From an uncultured Clostridium sp. (lineage in GTDB: Bacteria > Bacillota > Clostridia > Clostridiales > Clostridiaceae): a stretch of DNA of 16,930 nucleotides. A program made the position numbers and the translations under genes. Below the pieces are notes generated by a model, which was given only the letters and a program-made list of their open reading frames with translations, ran no database searches and was not told where the DNA came from. Numbering within the stretch: position 1 is the first letter of the stretch; each line of letters starts with the position of its first letter. Location of the stretch: NCBI GenBank assembly GCA_900540255.1, contig UQFE01000045.1, positions 1 to 16,930 on the forward strand, given 5' to 3'. Positions 8,736-16,906 of the stretch are shown piece by piece.

Positions 8736-8757
8736 AAAGCAGCTTTAGGGCTGCTTT
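8736..8757 (+). promoter_or_regulatory. Hairpin in the coaX leader
   Basis: AAAGCAGC (8736-8743) and GCTGCTTT (8750-8757) form a perfect 8-bp stem with a TTTAGG loop. The tail AATTATG is a poor U tract, so this is a weak terminator at best. It lies downstream of the coaX promoter and about 10 bases before the ribosome binding site. It could be a leaky fhs terminator, a coaX attenuator, or an mRNA-stabilising stem. Confidence 0.5.
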
Positions 8758-8782
8758 AATTATGTTAAGGTGGTGCGCGTTT

Positions 8783-9562
8783 ATGATTCTACTGGTAGAT
8801 GTGGGGAATACCAATATAGTTATAGGAGTATACAAGGATAATGAATATATAGCTGGATGGAGAATTTCTACTGATTCAAAAAAAACTTCAGATGAATATG
8901 GAATTCAAATGATACAATTATTCCATCAAAATGATTTAAATCCAAAGGAAGTAAAAGGAATAATAATATCGTCAGTTGTACCAAATATAATGCACTCATT
9001 AGAAAATATGGTTAAAAAGAGTTTTAATATAGACCCTATAATCGTTGGACCAGGAGTAAAGACTGGAATAAATATTAAATATGATAATCCTAAGGAAGTT
9101 GGAGCGGATAGAATTGTAAATGCAGTAGCTGCTCATGAAATATACAGAAGAGATGTAATTATAATTGATTTTGGAACGGCAACTACTTATTGTGCTGTTA
9201 CTGAAGCAGGAAATTACTTAGGTGGATGTATTTGTCCAGGTGTAAGAATTTCTTCGGATGCTTTATTTGAAAGAGCAGCCAAATTACCAAGGGTAGAATT
9301 AGAACTGCCTAAAAGTATAATATGTAAGAACACAGTTTCAAGTATGCAAGCCGGTATATTATATGGATATATAGGGCAAGTAGAATATATAGTTAATAAG
9401 ATAAAAAAAGAAATGGTTGCAATGGGTTATGAAAATCCATATGTAATTGCAACTGGAGGATTAGCTAATTTAATAGCTAAATCAACAGATGTTATAGATA
9501 AAGTTGATTCTAGTTTAACATTAGAGGGGTTAAGAATAATCTACGATAAAAATAAGGAGTAA
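8783..9562 (+). CDS. coaX: Type III pantothenate kinase
   Basis: CoaX phosphorylates pantothenate with ATP, the first step of coenzyme A synthesis. The type III enzyme belongs to the ASKHA fold and, unlike type I CoaA, is not feedback-inhibited by CoA. In the 259 residues the phosphate loop DVGNTN (6-11), GADR (107-110, with catalytic Asp109) and DFGTATT (129-135) are visible. A GGCICPG segment (147-153) and ATGG (223-226) follow. The open frame reaches back to an ATG at 8762, but the ATG at 8783 is preferred. AAGGTGG (8767-8773) precedes it at nine bases, and [11 protein letters not shown] is the family N-terminus. Only four bases separate its stop from dus, so they form one unit. A monovalent cation requirement is expected for the family but cannot be seen. 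Confidence 0.95.
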   Translation: MILLVDVGNTNIVIGVYKDNEYIAGWRISTDSKKTSDEYGIQMIQLFHQNDLNPKEVKGIIISSVVPNIMHSLENMVKKSFNIDPIIVGPGVKTGINIKYDNPKEVGADRIVNAVAAHEIYRRDVIIIDFGTATTYCAVTEAGNYLGGCICPGVRISSDALFERAAKLPRVELELPKSIICKNTVSSMQAGILYGYIGQVEYIVNKIKKEMVAMGYENPYVIATGGLANLIAKSTDVIDKVDSSLTLEGLRIIYDKNKE

Positions 9563-9566
9563 ACAA

Positions 9567-10547
9567 ATGAAAATAGGAAACCTTAATTTTGATAAAAGTG
9601 TTTTCTTGGCACCTATGGCGGGAGTAACGGATATTTCATTTAGGGGATTATGCAAAGAAATGGGATGTGGCTTAGTATATACTGAAATGGTAAGTGCAAA
9701 AGCATTATATTATGGAAGTGAAAATACTAAAAGCTTATTAAGAATTGCAGATGAGGAAAAGCCAGTTGCAGCTCAAATCTTTGGAAATGATCCTAAAATA
9801 ATGTCAGAAGTTGTTCAAAGTCATTTTAATAATATGAATGATATATGTATTTTAGATATAAATATGGGATGTCCTGCGCCTAAAATAACTAAAAATGGAG
9901 AAGGATCAGCATTGATGTTAAATCCTAAACTAGCTGGGGAAATAGTAAGTGAAATAAAAAAAGTTTCTAATAAACCTGTTACTGTTAAGTTTAGAAAAGG
10001 TTATGATGATGATAATATTAATGCTGTTGAATTTGCAAAGATGATGGAGTATTCTGGAGCTGATGCAATTGCTATTCATGGAAGAACTAAAAAGCAAATG
10101 TATGAAGGAAAAGCAGATTGGGATATAATAAGTAAAGTAAAAAAAGCAGTATCTATACCTGTTATAGGGAATGGAGATGTTTTTACTCCTGAAGATGCAT
10201 TAAAGATGAAAGAAATTACTCAATGTGATGCAATAATGATTGCAAGAGGAAGCATGGGAAATCCATGGATATTTAATCAAATAGAAATGGCATTAAAAGG
10301 ACAGGATGTTTTGCCTATTACAGCAAAAGAGAAAATTGATATGTGTTTAAGACATTATGAGTTAGCTATAAAATATGATGGTGAATTTAAAGCTGTAAGA
10401 GAAATGAGAAAACATACTTCTTGGTATCTAAAAGGATTACCTAAAAGTAGTGAATTAAGAAATATAGTAAATACCTTATCAACAAATGAGGAAGTATTTA
10501 ATATATTAAAAGAATATAGAAATGAATTAAGTAATATTTCTTATTAA
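9567..10547 (+). CDS. dusB: tRNA-dihydrouridine synthase
   Basis: This FMN enzyme reduces uridines in the tRNA D-loop to dihydrouridine using NAD(P)H. The 326 residues form a TIM barrel with a small C-terminal helical domain, typical of the NifR3/DusB-like group. Seen: LAPMAGVTD (14-22), QIFGNDP (70-76), the active-site NMGCPAPK segment with catalytic Cys102, HGRT (171-174), and the FMN-phosphate segments [10 protein letters not shown] (201-210) and RGSMGNPW (228-235). AAGGAG (9554-9559) overlaps the coaX end, implying coupling. No U-tract terminator follows, so read-through to greA is possible. The dusB name rests on family resemblance and gene order; which uridines it modifies cannot be told from sequence. 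Confidence 0.93.
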   Translation: MKIGNLNFDKSVFLAPMAGVTDISFRGLCKEMGCGLVYTEMVSAKALYYGSENTKSLLRIADEEKPVAAQIFGNDPKIMSEVVQSHFNNMNDICILDINMGCPAPKITKNGEGSALMLNPKLAGEIVSEIKKVSNKPVTVKFRKGYDDDNINAVEFAKMMEYSGADAIAIHGRTKKQMYEGKADWDIISKVKKAVSIPVIGNGDVFTPEDALKMKEITQCDAIMIARGSMGNPWIFNQIEMALKGQDVLPITAKEKIDMCLRHYELAIKYDGEFKAVREMRKHTSWYLKGLPKSSELRNIVNTLSTNEEVFNILKEYRNELSNISY

Positions 10548-10578
10548 ATTATAAGAAGGAAAATAGTTAGTTATTTTA

Positions 10579-10607
10579 TTGACAGATGAAATAGCCTGAT
10601 TTATAAT
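10579..10607 (+). promoter_or_regulatory. Perfect consensus sigma-A promoter of greA-lysS
   Basis: TTGACA (10579-10584), exactly 17 bases, then TATAAT (10602-10607): both hexamers and the spacing are ideal. The predicted start near 10614 leaves a leader of about 75 bases before greA. This should be a strong, largely constitutive promoter. Confidence 0.85.
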
Positions 10608-10688
10608 ATTTAAAATGATTTTAAGATTAATAAGCTTATTAGATTTTAAGAGTTAAAATAGAGTAAAGCTTTGAAGGGGAGAAAGATT

Positions 10689-11171
10689 ATGAGTCAAACA
10701 AAAAAGAATATAATGACTTACGAAGGTATTAAAAAACTTGAAGAAGAATTAGAATATTTAAAGACTGTTAGAAGAAAAGAAATTACTGAAAAAATAAAAG
10801 TAGCTTTAGGGTATGGAGATTTAAGTGAAAACTCTGAATATGATGAAGCTAAAAACGATCAAGCTTTTAATGAAGGTAGAATAATTCAGTTAGAAAATAT
10901 GTTAAAAAATGCTGTTGTTGTTGATGAAAGTGAAATACCAACAGATAAGGTTTCAGTAGGATCAATAGTAAAGGTTATGGACTATGAATTTGATGAAGAA
11001 GTTGAATATGCAATAGTTGGTTCAGCTGAAGCAGATCCTATGAACTTTAAAATATCAAATGAATCACCAGTAGGTAGTGCATTATTAGGAAAAAAAGTTG
11101 GAGATGTAGTGGAAGTTACAGTTCCAAGTGGAGTAAGTAAGTTTGAAATCTTAGAAATAAGAAGAGGCTAA
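10689..11171 (+). CDS. greA: Transcription elongation factor GreA
   Basis: GreA enters the secondary channel of backtracked RNA polymerase and stimulates cleavage of the transcript 3' end. This rescues stalled complexes and improves fidelity. The 160-residue product has the usual N-terminal antiparallel coiled coil (about 10-75). Its tip carries [12 protein letters not shown], with acidic residues Asp44 and Glu47 equivalent to E. coli Asp41 and Glu44. The C-terminal FKBP-like domain ends in [14 protein letters not shown] and a final ILEIRRG. The open frame extends to a TTG at 10671, but that codon lies at the Shine-Dalgarno sequence. AGGGGAG (10675-10681) is seven bases before ATG 10689, and MSQTKK is a typical N-terminus. 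A 15-base gap to lysS indicates one operon. Confidence 0.96.
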   Translation: MSQTKKNIMTYEGIKKLEEELEYLKTVRRKEITEKIKVALGYGDLSENSEYDEAKNDQAFNEGRIIQLENMLKNAVVVDESEIPTDKVSVGSIVKVMDYEFDEEVEYAIVGSAEADPMNFKISNESPVGSALLGKKVGDVVEVTVPSGVSKFEILEIRRG

Positions 11172-11186
11172 TTGGAGGTATAGTGA

Positions 11187-12695
11187 ATGTCAACTGAAGA
11201 AATGAATATACAAGAACTAGAGTCTCAATTTAATGAGCAAGAAAGATTAAGAAGAGAAAAACTAGTTCAATTACAAGAAGTAGGAAAAGATCCTTTTGAC
11301 GTATATAAGGTTAATAGAACTCATAGTTCACAACAGGTTAAGGATAACTTTGAAGAATTAGAAGGCAAGGATGTTACAGTTGCAGGAAGAATTATGTCTA
11401 AGAGAGGACAAGGAAAAGTTGTTTTCTCTGATATATACGATAGAGATGGAAGAATTCAATTATTTATAAAGATTGATGAAGTTGGAGAAGAAGCATTAAA
11501 GCAATATAAAACTAATGACCTAGGAGATTGGGTGGCTTGTACTGGAGAAGTTTTTAAAACTAAAACAGGTGAAATATCTATTAAAGCTAAAGAAATAGAA
11601 TTAATATGTAAATCATTAAAGCCACTTCCAGAAAAATGGCATGGATTAAAAGATCCAGATTTAAGATATAGACAAAGAGAAGTAGATATAATAACTAATC
11701 CAGAAGTTAAGGATACTTTTATTAAGAGAAGTCAAATAATTAAAGGAATAAGAGAATTCTTAGATAATAGAGGATTCTTAGAAGTTGAAACACCAATGCT
11801 TGCAACAATAGCTGGTGGAGCTTCTGCTAGACCATTTATAACTCATCACAATACTTTAGATTTAGATATGTTCTTAAGAATAGCTCCAGAGTTATACTTA
11901 AAGAGATGTATTGTTGCTGGATTTGAAAAAGTTTATGAATTAGGAAGAACTTTCAGAAATGAAGGTATGTCAGTAAGACATAATCCAGAATTTACCATGA
12001 TTGAATTATATCAAGCTTTTGCTGATTATAATGATATGATGGAATTAACTGAAAATATGATTGCAGAAGTATGCAAGAAGGTTAATGGAACTACTAAGGT
12101 TACTTACCAAGGTACTGAAATTGACTTTATGCCGCCATGGAGAAGAATAACTATGGTTGATGCTGTTAAGGAATATGCTGGAGTTGACTTTGCTACAATA
12201 AACTCTGATGAAGAAGCTCAAGCTATTGCAAAGGAAAAACATTTAGAATTCTCTAAACCATTAAATACTGTAACAAAAGGTGAAGTATTAAATATGCTAT
12301 ATGAAGAATTCTGTGAAGAGCATATGATACAACCAACTTTCATTATAGATTATCCAGTAGAAATTTCACCTCTTACAAAGAAAAAGAGAGGAAATGAAAT
12401 GTTCACTGAAAGATTTGAAGGATTTGTATTTGGTAGAGAGTTATGTAATGCATATTCTGAATTAAATGATCCTATCGTTCAAAGAGAAAGATTTGCTCAA
12501 CAAGAAAAAGAAAGAGAACTTGGTGATGACGAAGCTTATATGATTGATGAAGAGTTTATGAGTGCATTAGAAACTGGTATGCCACCAACAGGTGGATTAG
12601 GAATAGGAATAGATAGATTAATAATGTTCTTAACTGATTCAGCATCAATAAGAGATGTAATACTATTCCCAACAATGAAACCAATAAACCAATAA
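11187..12695 (+). CDS. lysS: Lysyl-tRNA synthetase, class II
   Basis: LysS is a homodimeric class IIb aminoacyl-tRNA synthetase that charges tRNA-Lys with lysine using ATP. Of 502 residues, about 60-145 form the N-terminal OB-fold anticodon-binding domain ([16 protein letters not shown] and following). The class II core follows: motif 1 near 186-204 ([11 protein letters not shown]), motif 2 at 256-273 (FRNEG to HNPEFTMIE) and motif 3 around 470-480 (GLGIGIDR). Motif 3 and the closing [10 protein letters not shown] are strongly typical. GGAGGT (11174-11179) lies seven bases before the ATG. It is the second gene of the greA promoter unit and ends in a strong terminator. No T-box is present upstream, unlike glyS. 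The protein seems complete and unremarkable. Confidence 0.98.
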   Translation: MSTEEMNIQELESQFNEQERLRREKLVQLQEVGKDPFDVYKVNRTHSSQQVKDNFEELEGKDVTVAGRIMSKRGQGKVVFSDIYDRDGRIQLFIKIDEVGEEALKQYKTNDLGDWVACTGEVFKTKTGEISIKAKEIELICKSLKPLPEKWHGLKDPDLRYRQREVDIITNPEVKDTFIKRSQIIKGIREFLDNRGFLEVETPMLATIAGGASARPFITHHNTLDLDMFLRIAPELYLKRCIVAGFEKVYELGRTFRNEGMSVRHNPEFTMIELYQAFADYNDMMELTENMIAEVCKKVNGTTKVTYQGTEIDFMPPWRRITMVDAVKEYAGVDFATINSDEEAQAIAKEKHLEFSKPLNTVTKGEVLNMLYEEFCEEHMIQPTFIIDYPVEISPLTKKKRGNEMFTERFEGFVFGRELCNAYSELNDPIVQRERFAQQEKERELGDDEAYMIDEEFMSALETGMPPTGGLGIGIDRLIMFLTDSASIRDVILFPTMKPINQ

Positions 12696-12699
12696 TATA

Positions 12700-12725
12700 A
12701 AAAAACCACCATTGGGTGGTTTTTT
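12700..12725 (+). terminator. Intrinsic terminator after lysS
   Basis: AAAAAACCACC (12700-12710) and GGTGGTTTTTT (12715-12725) pair across an ATTG loop, with the U tract forming the end of the 3' arm. The hairpin begins five bases after the stop codon and ends the greA-lysS unit. Confidence 0.9.
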
Positions 12726-12828
12726 ACATTATTAGGGAATTTAAAGACCTATTTAAAACTATAAAATTGTTTTATGGCAGAATAAAAGTAAAATTTAAAA
12801 TAAAAAATAAAAAATTTTAAAAAAAGTG

Positions 12829-12856
12829 TTGCATTTTATATAAAAGCTGATATAAT
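12829..12856 (+). promoter_or_regulatory. Promoter of tRNA-Asn
   Basis: TTGCAT (12829-12834), a 16-base spacer and a perfect TATAAT (12851-12856) predict a start near 12863, about 11 bases before the mature tRNA. An A-rich tract (about 12780-12826) lies directly upstream and could act as an UP element. Confidence 0.7.
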
Positions 12857-12873
12857 AAATTATGCAATGACAT

Positions 12874-12948
<75 letters not shown>

Positions 12949-12958
12949 TTTTTATTTT

Positions 12959-13010
12959 AAGAGTTTTGTAAGAGCAGATGATGTCTGTTGATACAAAGCT
13001 CTTTTGTTTT
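12959..13010 (+). terminator. Terminator after tRNA-Asn
   Basis: AAGAGTTTTGTA (12959-12970) pairs with TACAAAGCTCTT (12992-13003) with one G-T wobble. The 21-base loop can itself fold through CAGA/TCTG. The run TTTTGTTTT (13002-13010) supplies the U tract. Confidence 0.78.
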
Positions 13011-13034
13011 ATATAAAAGAATATATAATTTTTC

Positions 13035-13062
13035 TTGACATCTATAAGCTGTTTGATAAAAT
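13035..13062 (+). promoter_or_regulatory. Promoter of the glyS T-box transcript
   Basis: TTGACA (13035-13040), a 16-base spacer and TAAAAT (13057-13062), with TG at 13054-13055 giving an extended -10. The predicted start is near 13069, just before the T-box stem I. Confidence 0.75.
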
Positions 13063-13080
13063 TAATATATAATTTAATAA

Positions 13081-13261
13081 AACACGATGAAAAAGAGGAG
13101 TAATTTTAATATTTTTTTTAGAGAGATGATGGCTGGTGAAAATCATTAAAAAGTTAAAATGAAGGGCGCTTTTGAGTGTAATTTGCAAAGTTGAGCTTTA
13201 GCTAAGAAGGGTGGAACCGCGGAATTAATTTTCGTCCCTTTGTGGTTATAAGGCTTTTTTT
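13081..13261 (+). promoter_or_regulatory. Glycine T-box leader controlling glyS
   Basis: The conserved T-box AAGGGTGGAACCGCGG is at 13207-13222. Stem I can be traced: ACAC (13082-13085) with GTGT (13176-13179), AAAAG (13091-13095) with CTTTT (13169-13173), ATTTTAA (13103-13109) with TTAAAAT (13154-13160), and a distal AGAGA plus GGCTGGTGAAA loop. The specifier loop contains GGC (13165-13167), a glycine codon. The bulge TGGA (13212-13215) complements UCCA, the 3' end of tRNA-Gly with discriminator U. In the antiterminator, AAGGG (13207-13211) pairs with CCCTT (13236-13240). A T run at 13255-13261 ends the leader. The terminator is less clear: AACCGC can pair with GTGGTT (13242-13247), or CCTT with AAGG. 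Uncharged tRNA-Gly should favour read-through into glyS. No stem II is seen, as usual for glycine T-boxes. Confidence 0.9.
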
Positions 13262-13336
13262 ATTATAAAAAATAAATTTTGTTAATTTAATTTGACAGGA
13301 ATGTCAAAAGGTTATCACAATGATGGAGGTAGTGAA

Positions 13337-14728
13337 ATGGCAGTAGAAAAAACTATGGATAAAATCGTTGCTTTATGTAAAAGTAGAGGATTTATATTCC
13401 CAGGATCAGAAATTTACGGAGGACTTGCAAACTCATGGGATTACGGTCCATTAGGTGTTGAATTTAAAAACAACGTAAAAAAGGCTTGGTGGAAAAAATT
13501 CGTTCAAGAAAGTCCTTATAATGTTGGAGTTGATTGTGCTATATTAATGAATCCAGAAGTTTGGGTTGCATCAGGGCACGTTGGTGGTTTCTCAGATCCA
13601 TTAATGGATTGTAAGGAATGTAAATCAAGATTTAGAGCAGATAAATTAGTTGAAGATCATATGACTGAAAGTGGAGTTGAAGTGGCAACAGCTGATGGAT
13701 GGGCTAATGAAGAGTTAATGGAATACATAATTAAAAACAATATTGTTTGTCCTAAGTGTGGAAAGATGAATTATACAGATATAAGAAAGTTTAATTTAAT
13801 GTTTAAAACTTTCCAAGGTATAACTGAAGATTCTGCCAATACAGTATATTTAAGACCAGAAACTGCTCAAGGTATATTCGTTAACTTTAAATCTGTTCAA
13901 AGAACTTCAAGAAAGAAAGTTCCTTTTGGTATAGCTCAAATAGGTAAGTCTTTCAGAAATGAAATTACACCAGGAAACTTTACATTTAGAACAAGAGAAT
14001 TTGAACAAATGGAATTAGAATTCTTCTGTAAGCCAGGAACAGATTTAGAATGGTTTGGATATTGGAAGGATTACTGCTGGAACTTCTTATTAAACTTAGG
14101 AGTAAATGCAGATTCTTTAAGAATGAGAGATCATGGTGAAGAAGAATTATCATTTTACTCAAATGCAACATCTGATATAGAATATTTATTCCCATTTGGA
14201 TGGGGAGAACTTTGGGGAATAGCTGATAGAACAGACTATGACTTAAAGAAACATGCAGAGCATTCTGGAACTGATATGTCATATTTAGATCCAACAACTA
14301 ATGAAAAATATATACCATATTGTATAGAGCCATCATTAGGGGCTGATAGAGTTGCTTTAGCATTTTTAGTAGATGCTTATGATGAAGAAGAATTAGAAGG
14401 TGGAGATGTAAGAACAGTTATGCATTTACATCCAGCATTAGCTCCATATAAAGCAGCTGTATTACCATTATCTAAGAAGTTATCAGATAAAGCTGATGAA
14501 GTATATTCAATGTTAGCTAAAAACTTCAATGTTGAATATGATGAAACAGGAAGTATTGGTAAGAGATATAGAAGACAAGATGAAATAGGAACTCCATTCT
14601 GTATTACAGTTGATTTTGAAACTGAAAATGATGGATGTGTTACTATAAGACATAGAGATTCTATGACTCAAGAAAGAGTTGAAATTAGTAAATTAACAGA
14701 CTTTATTGCTAAGAGTTTAGAGTTTTAA
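13337..14728 (+). CDS. glyS: Glycyl-tRNA synthetase, homodimeric type
   Basis: This class II enzyme attaches glycine to tRNA-Gly. It is the single-chain dimeric form shared with archaea and eukaryotes, not the alpha2-beta2 type of E. coli. In 463 residues, YGPLG (36-40) lies in the motif 1 region. Cys92, Cys95, Cys138 and Cys141 (CKEC and CPKC) resemble a zinc-ribbon insertion. [11 protein letters not shown] is at 171-181, motif 2 (SFRNEI to [10 protein letters not shown]) at 205-230, and motif 3 EPSLGADR at 331-338. An anticodon-binding domain follows from about 365. The open frame reaches back to 13292, but ATG 13337 has GGAGGT (13325-13330) six bases upstream and a normal N-terminus. The T-box leader makes its expression answer to tRNA-Gly charging. 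This gene is also called glyQS in Gram-positives. Confidence 0.97.
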   Translation: MAVEKTMDKIVALCKSRGFIFPGSEIYGGLANSWDYGPLGVEFKNNVKKAWWKKFVQESPYNVGVDCAILMNPEVWVASGHVGGFSDPLMDCKECKSRFRADKLVEDHMTESGVEVATADGWANEELMEYIIKNNIVCPKCGKMNYTDIRKFNLMFKTFQGITEDSANTVYLRPETAQGIFVNFKSVQRTSRKKVPFGIAQIGKSFRNEITPGNFTFRTREFEQMELEFFCKPGTDLEWFGYWKDYCWNFLLNLGVNADSLRMRDHGEEELSFYSNATSDIEYLFPFGWGELWGIADRTDYDLKKHAEHSGTDMSYLDPTTNEKYIPYCIEPSLGADRVALAFLVDAYDEEELEGGDVRTVMHLHPALAPYKAAVLPLSKKLSDKADEVYSMLAKNFNVEYDETGSIGKRYRRQDEIGTPFCITVDFETENDGCVTIRHRDSMTQERVEISKLTDFIAKSLEF

Positions 14729-14735
14729 TTAATAA

Positions 14736-14780
14736 GCAGTAAGAAATGATTATTAATAATTATTTCTTACTGCCTTTTTT
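14736..14780 (+). terminator. Intrinsic terminator after glyS
   Basis: GCAGTAAGAAAT (14736-14747) pairs perfectly with ATTTCTTACTGC (14762-14773). The stem continues through GATTA/TAATT pairs (one G-T) to about 17 bp with a TTAA loop. Six T residues follow at 14775-14780. Confidence 0.9.
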
Positions 14781-14906
14781 ATATTATATAAGATTTATAT
14801 TTATAGAATATAAGAAATTATAATGATATAATTATTTATATAATTGGAAAGAATTATTAATAGCTATAAATGAGAACAAAATTATAGTTTAAAATTGGAG
14901 GCAGTA

Positions 14907-16280
14907 ATGAAAAATTTTAAAGAGTTTAAGGATTTTATTAATAGTAAAAATGTTGCTGTTGTAGGGATTGGAGTAAGTAATATTCCTTTAATAAACTTTT
15001 TAGTGAAATTAGGAGCTAAAGTAACAGCTTTTGATATGAAAGAGGAAAAGGAATTAGGAAAAATTGCAGAAGAATTTAAAGAAAAAGGTGTTAAGTTAGA
15101 ACTAGGTAATGGATATTTAGAAAAATTAACTGGATTTGATGTTGTTTTTAAAACTCCATCGATGAGAATAGATAGTGATGCATTAGTACGAGCTAAAAAT
15201 GAAGGTGCTTATATAACTTCAGAGATGGAAGAGTTTGTTAGATACTGTAAAGGGAAAATCTATGGTATAACAGGATCTGATGGAAAAACTACAACAACTA
15301 CTATAATATCTAAGTTATTAGAAAAACAGGGATATAAAACATGGGTAGGAGGAAATATAGGAACTCCTTTATTTTCTAATATAGAAGAAATAACAGAGGA
15401 TGATATGGTAGTTCTAGAGTTATCAAGTTTTCAACTTATGACAATGGATTTACCTATAGATGTGGCAGTTGTTACAAATTTAGCACCAAATCATTTAGAT
15501 ATGCATAAGGATATGCAAGAATATATAGATGCAAAGAAAAATATATTCTTATATCAAAATGAAAACAATGTATTAGTTGTAAATAGAGAAAATGAAATAA
15601 CATATAATTTTGAAAAAGAAGCTAAAGCACAAATTAGAGAATTTTCATCAAAAAGAGTAATTCCTAATGGAGCATATTATAAAGATGAAGTTTTATATCT
15701 AGAAGGCAAAGAGGTTTGTAAAAAAGAAGATATAGTAATTAAGGGGATGCATAATGTAGAAAATTATTTAGCTGCATTTATAGCAACAAAAGATGATGTT
15801 AAAATTGAAACAATGAAATATGTATCTGAAACATTTGTAGGGGTAGAACATAGATGCGAATTAGTAAGAGAAATAAAAGGGGTTAAATATTATAATGATT
15901 CAATTGCATCAAGTCCTACAAGAACATTAGCTGGATTATTTGCTTTTGAAAGAAAGGTAATACTTATAGCAGGAGGATATGACAAGCATATACCATTTGA
16001 ACCATTAGCTGAAAAGGGGTATCCGTTTATAAAACAATTAATTCTTATGGGAGATACGAAAGAATTAATACAATCTGCCTTTAATAAATTAAAAGAAGAA
16101 AAAGGAATAGAGATACCTAGTATTATTGTTGATTCTTTAGAAGAAGCTGTTATTAAAGCTAATGAAATTGCAGTAGATGGAGATATTGTAACCTTATCAC
16201 CAGCTTGTGCTTCTTTTGATATGTTTCCTAATTTTGCAGTTAGGGGAAATAAATTTAAGGAAATAGTAAAGAATATTTAG
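14907..16280 (+). CDS. murD: UDP-N-acetylmuramoyl-L-alanine-D-glutamate ligase
   Basis: MurD adds D-glutamate to UDP-MurNAc-L-Ala with ATP in the cytoplasmic stage of peptidoglycan synthesis. The 457 residues show a Rossmann-like UDP-binding domain ([10 protein letters not shown], 16-25), then the central ATPase domain with P-loop GSDGKTTT (123-130, Lys127), ELSSFQL (171-177) and NHLDMH (195-200). The C-terminal domain has [19 protein letters not shown] and the closing [21 protein letters not shown] segment; these point to MurD over MurC, MurE or MurF. The P-loop has Ser-Asp where the common form is Thr-Asn (GTNGKT). ATG 14907 is chosen because TTGGAGG (14895-14901) is its ribosome site; the longer frame would start on that site's TTG. 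The gene stands alone, away from any division and wall cluster. I see no clear promoter hexamers and no strong terminator. Confidence 0.96.
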   Translation: MKNFKEFKDFINSKNVAVVGIGVSNIPLINFLVKLGAKVTAFDMKEEKELGKIAEEFKEKGVKLELGNGYLEKLTGFDVVFKTPSMRIDSDALVRAKNEGAYITSEMEEFVRYCKGKIYGITGSDGKTTTTTIISKLLEKQGYKTWVGGNIGTPLFSNIEEITEDDMVVLELSSFQLMTMDLPIDVAVVTNLAPNHLDMHKDMQEYIDAKKNIFLYQNENNVLVVNRENEITYNFEKEAKAQIREFSSKRVIPNGAYYKDEVLYLEGKEVCKKEDIVIKGMHNVENYLAAFIATKDDVKIETMKYVSETFVGVEHRCELVREIKGVKYYNDSIASSPTRTLAGLFAFERKVILIAGGYDKHIPFEPLAEKGYPFIKQLILMGDTKELIQSAFNKLKEEKGIEIPSIIVDSLEEAVIKANEIAVDGDIVTLSPACASFDMFPNFAVRGNKFKEIVKNI

Positions 16281-16634
16281 ATTTAAAATATTATTTTCAT
16301 AATAGAAGTATATTTTTATATAACTATATTTAATGAAATTTATAAAAAATATTAATTAGTTAAGTTAAAGATTAAGTATTTTTTATAAAATTAATTTATT
16401 AAATATGGTTATTTTTTTATAATCAAATTATAATTGATTAATTATGATGAAATATAAGAGAAAAATATATAGTATATTAAGTTAAATAATATAAAAAACT
16501 TATAAAAAAGTAAGTATAAGCATTAAATAAATCACCAACATTACCTAGTGTATCATTATAAGAAAATAATAGTATTTTGTAGAAAAAATGAGTAAAAATA
16601 AAATAAATCATTTAAAATTCAATATATTTAATAT
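16281..16634. other. AT-rich non-coding stretch upstream of the rRNA operon
   Basis: About 350 bases of almost pure A/T with no credible gene. An AT-only hairpin at 16272-16292 over the murD stop and a spaced repeat TAATCAA-N7-TTGATTA (16420-16440) are visible, but such pairs are likely by chance in this composition. The part next to rrn P1 could serve as an UP element. Confidence 0.6.
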
Positions 16635-16663
16635 TTGACTTATATTAAACGTGTTAATATAAA
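16635..16663 (+). promoter_or_regulatory. rRNA operon promoter P1
   Basis: TTGACT (16635-16640), a 17-base spacer and TATAAA (16658-16663), each five of six. The predicted start falls near C16670/G16671. An inverted repeat ACGTGTT (16649-16655) with AACACGT (16663-16669), seven bases apart, is centred on the -10. Confidence 0.75.
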
Positions 16664-16718
16664 ACACGTCGTCGGGAACAAAATAAAAAGTTTCTCAAGA
16701 CAATATAGATTATCAATC

Positions 16719-16741
16719 CAAAAAACTTAAAAAGTTTTTTG
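16719..16741 (+). repeat. Hairpin between rRNA promoters P1 and P2
   Basis: CAAAAAACTT (16719-16728) and AAGTTTTTTG (16732-16741) form a perfect 10-bp stem with an AAA loop. Its T run lies within the 3' arm and it has only two G-C pairs, so terminator strength is doubtful. P1 transcripts would cross it; P2 transcripts would not. Confidence 0.5.
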
Positions 16742-16751
16742 AAAAAAAGTG

Positions 16752-16780
16752 TTGACAGTCGAAAAAAGAAATGATATTAT
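16752..16780 (+). promoter_or_regulatory. rRNA operon promoter P2
   Basis: A perfect TTGACA (16752-16757), a 17-base spacer and TATTAT (16775-16780), with TG at 16772-16773 giving an extended -10. The predicted start is near G16787. This looks like the stronger of the two tandem rrn promoters, about 120 bases before 16S. Confidence 0.88.
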
Positions 16781-16805
16781 GAATAAGCAGTCAAGTGATT
16801 GCAAA

Positions 16806-16814
16806 TGATCTTTG
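16806..16814 (+). promoter_or_regulatory. rRNA antitermination boxA
   Basis: TGATCTTTG, followed by AAAATTGAAC, closely resembles the boxA segment of Firmicute rRNA leaders (TGATCTTTGAAAACT-like), where NusB-NusE load to prevent premature termination. It sits about 20 bases after the predicted P2 start. Confidence 0.75.
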
Positions 16815-16850
16815 AAAATTGAACAGAATATAAATTAAGTAACCAGCAAT

Positions 16851-16881
16851 TCTTTTGAGAGTCTTAAAACAAAGACTCAAA
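16851..16881 (+). other. Leader hairpin before 16S rRNA
   Basis: CTTTTGAGAGTCTT pairs with AAGACTCAAAG with a small bulge, closing an AAAACA loop. It lies between boxA and the 16S start and is probably part of the leader structure involved in antitermination or RNase III processing. The long 16S processing stem would need the downstream sequence. Confidence 0.5.
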
Positions 16882-16906
16882 GTAATTTGAGCAAATGATT
16901 AAACTT

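Noticed and set aside
8762..8782. Upstream ATG as the coaX start
   Set aside because: It lacks a ribosome binding site, abuts the leader hairpin, and adds residues not found at the family N-terminus. The AAGGTGG site serves ATG 8783.
10538..10557. Inverted repeat TTCTTAT / ATAAGAA over the dus stop as a terminator
   Set aside because: Only one G-C pair and no T run follow it, so it is unlikely to terminate transcription.
10671..10688. TTG as the greA start
   Set aside because: The codon is at the Shine-Dalgarno region of ATG 10689.
13292..13336. Longer N-terminus for glyS
   Set aside because: The extension overlaps the GGAGGT site used by ATG 13337 and does not resemble glycyl-tRNA synthetases.
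14895..14906. TTG as the murD start
   Set aside because: TTGGAGG is the ribosome binding site itself, for ATG 14907.
16272..16292. AT-only hairpin AATATTT / AAATATT as the murD terminator
   Set aside because: There is no G-C pair in the stem and a broken T run follows; such pairings are expected by chance in this composition.
16444..16485. Short open frame starting ATGATGAAA
   Set aside because: It is 13 codons long with no ribosome binding site in a very AT-rich gap.
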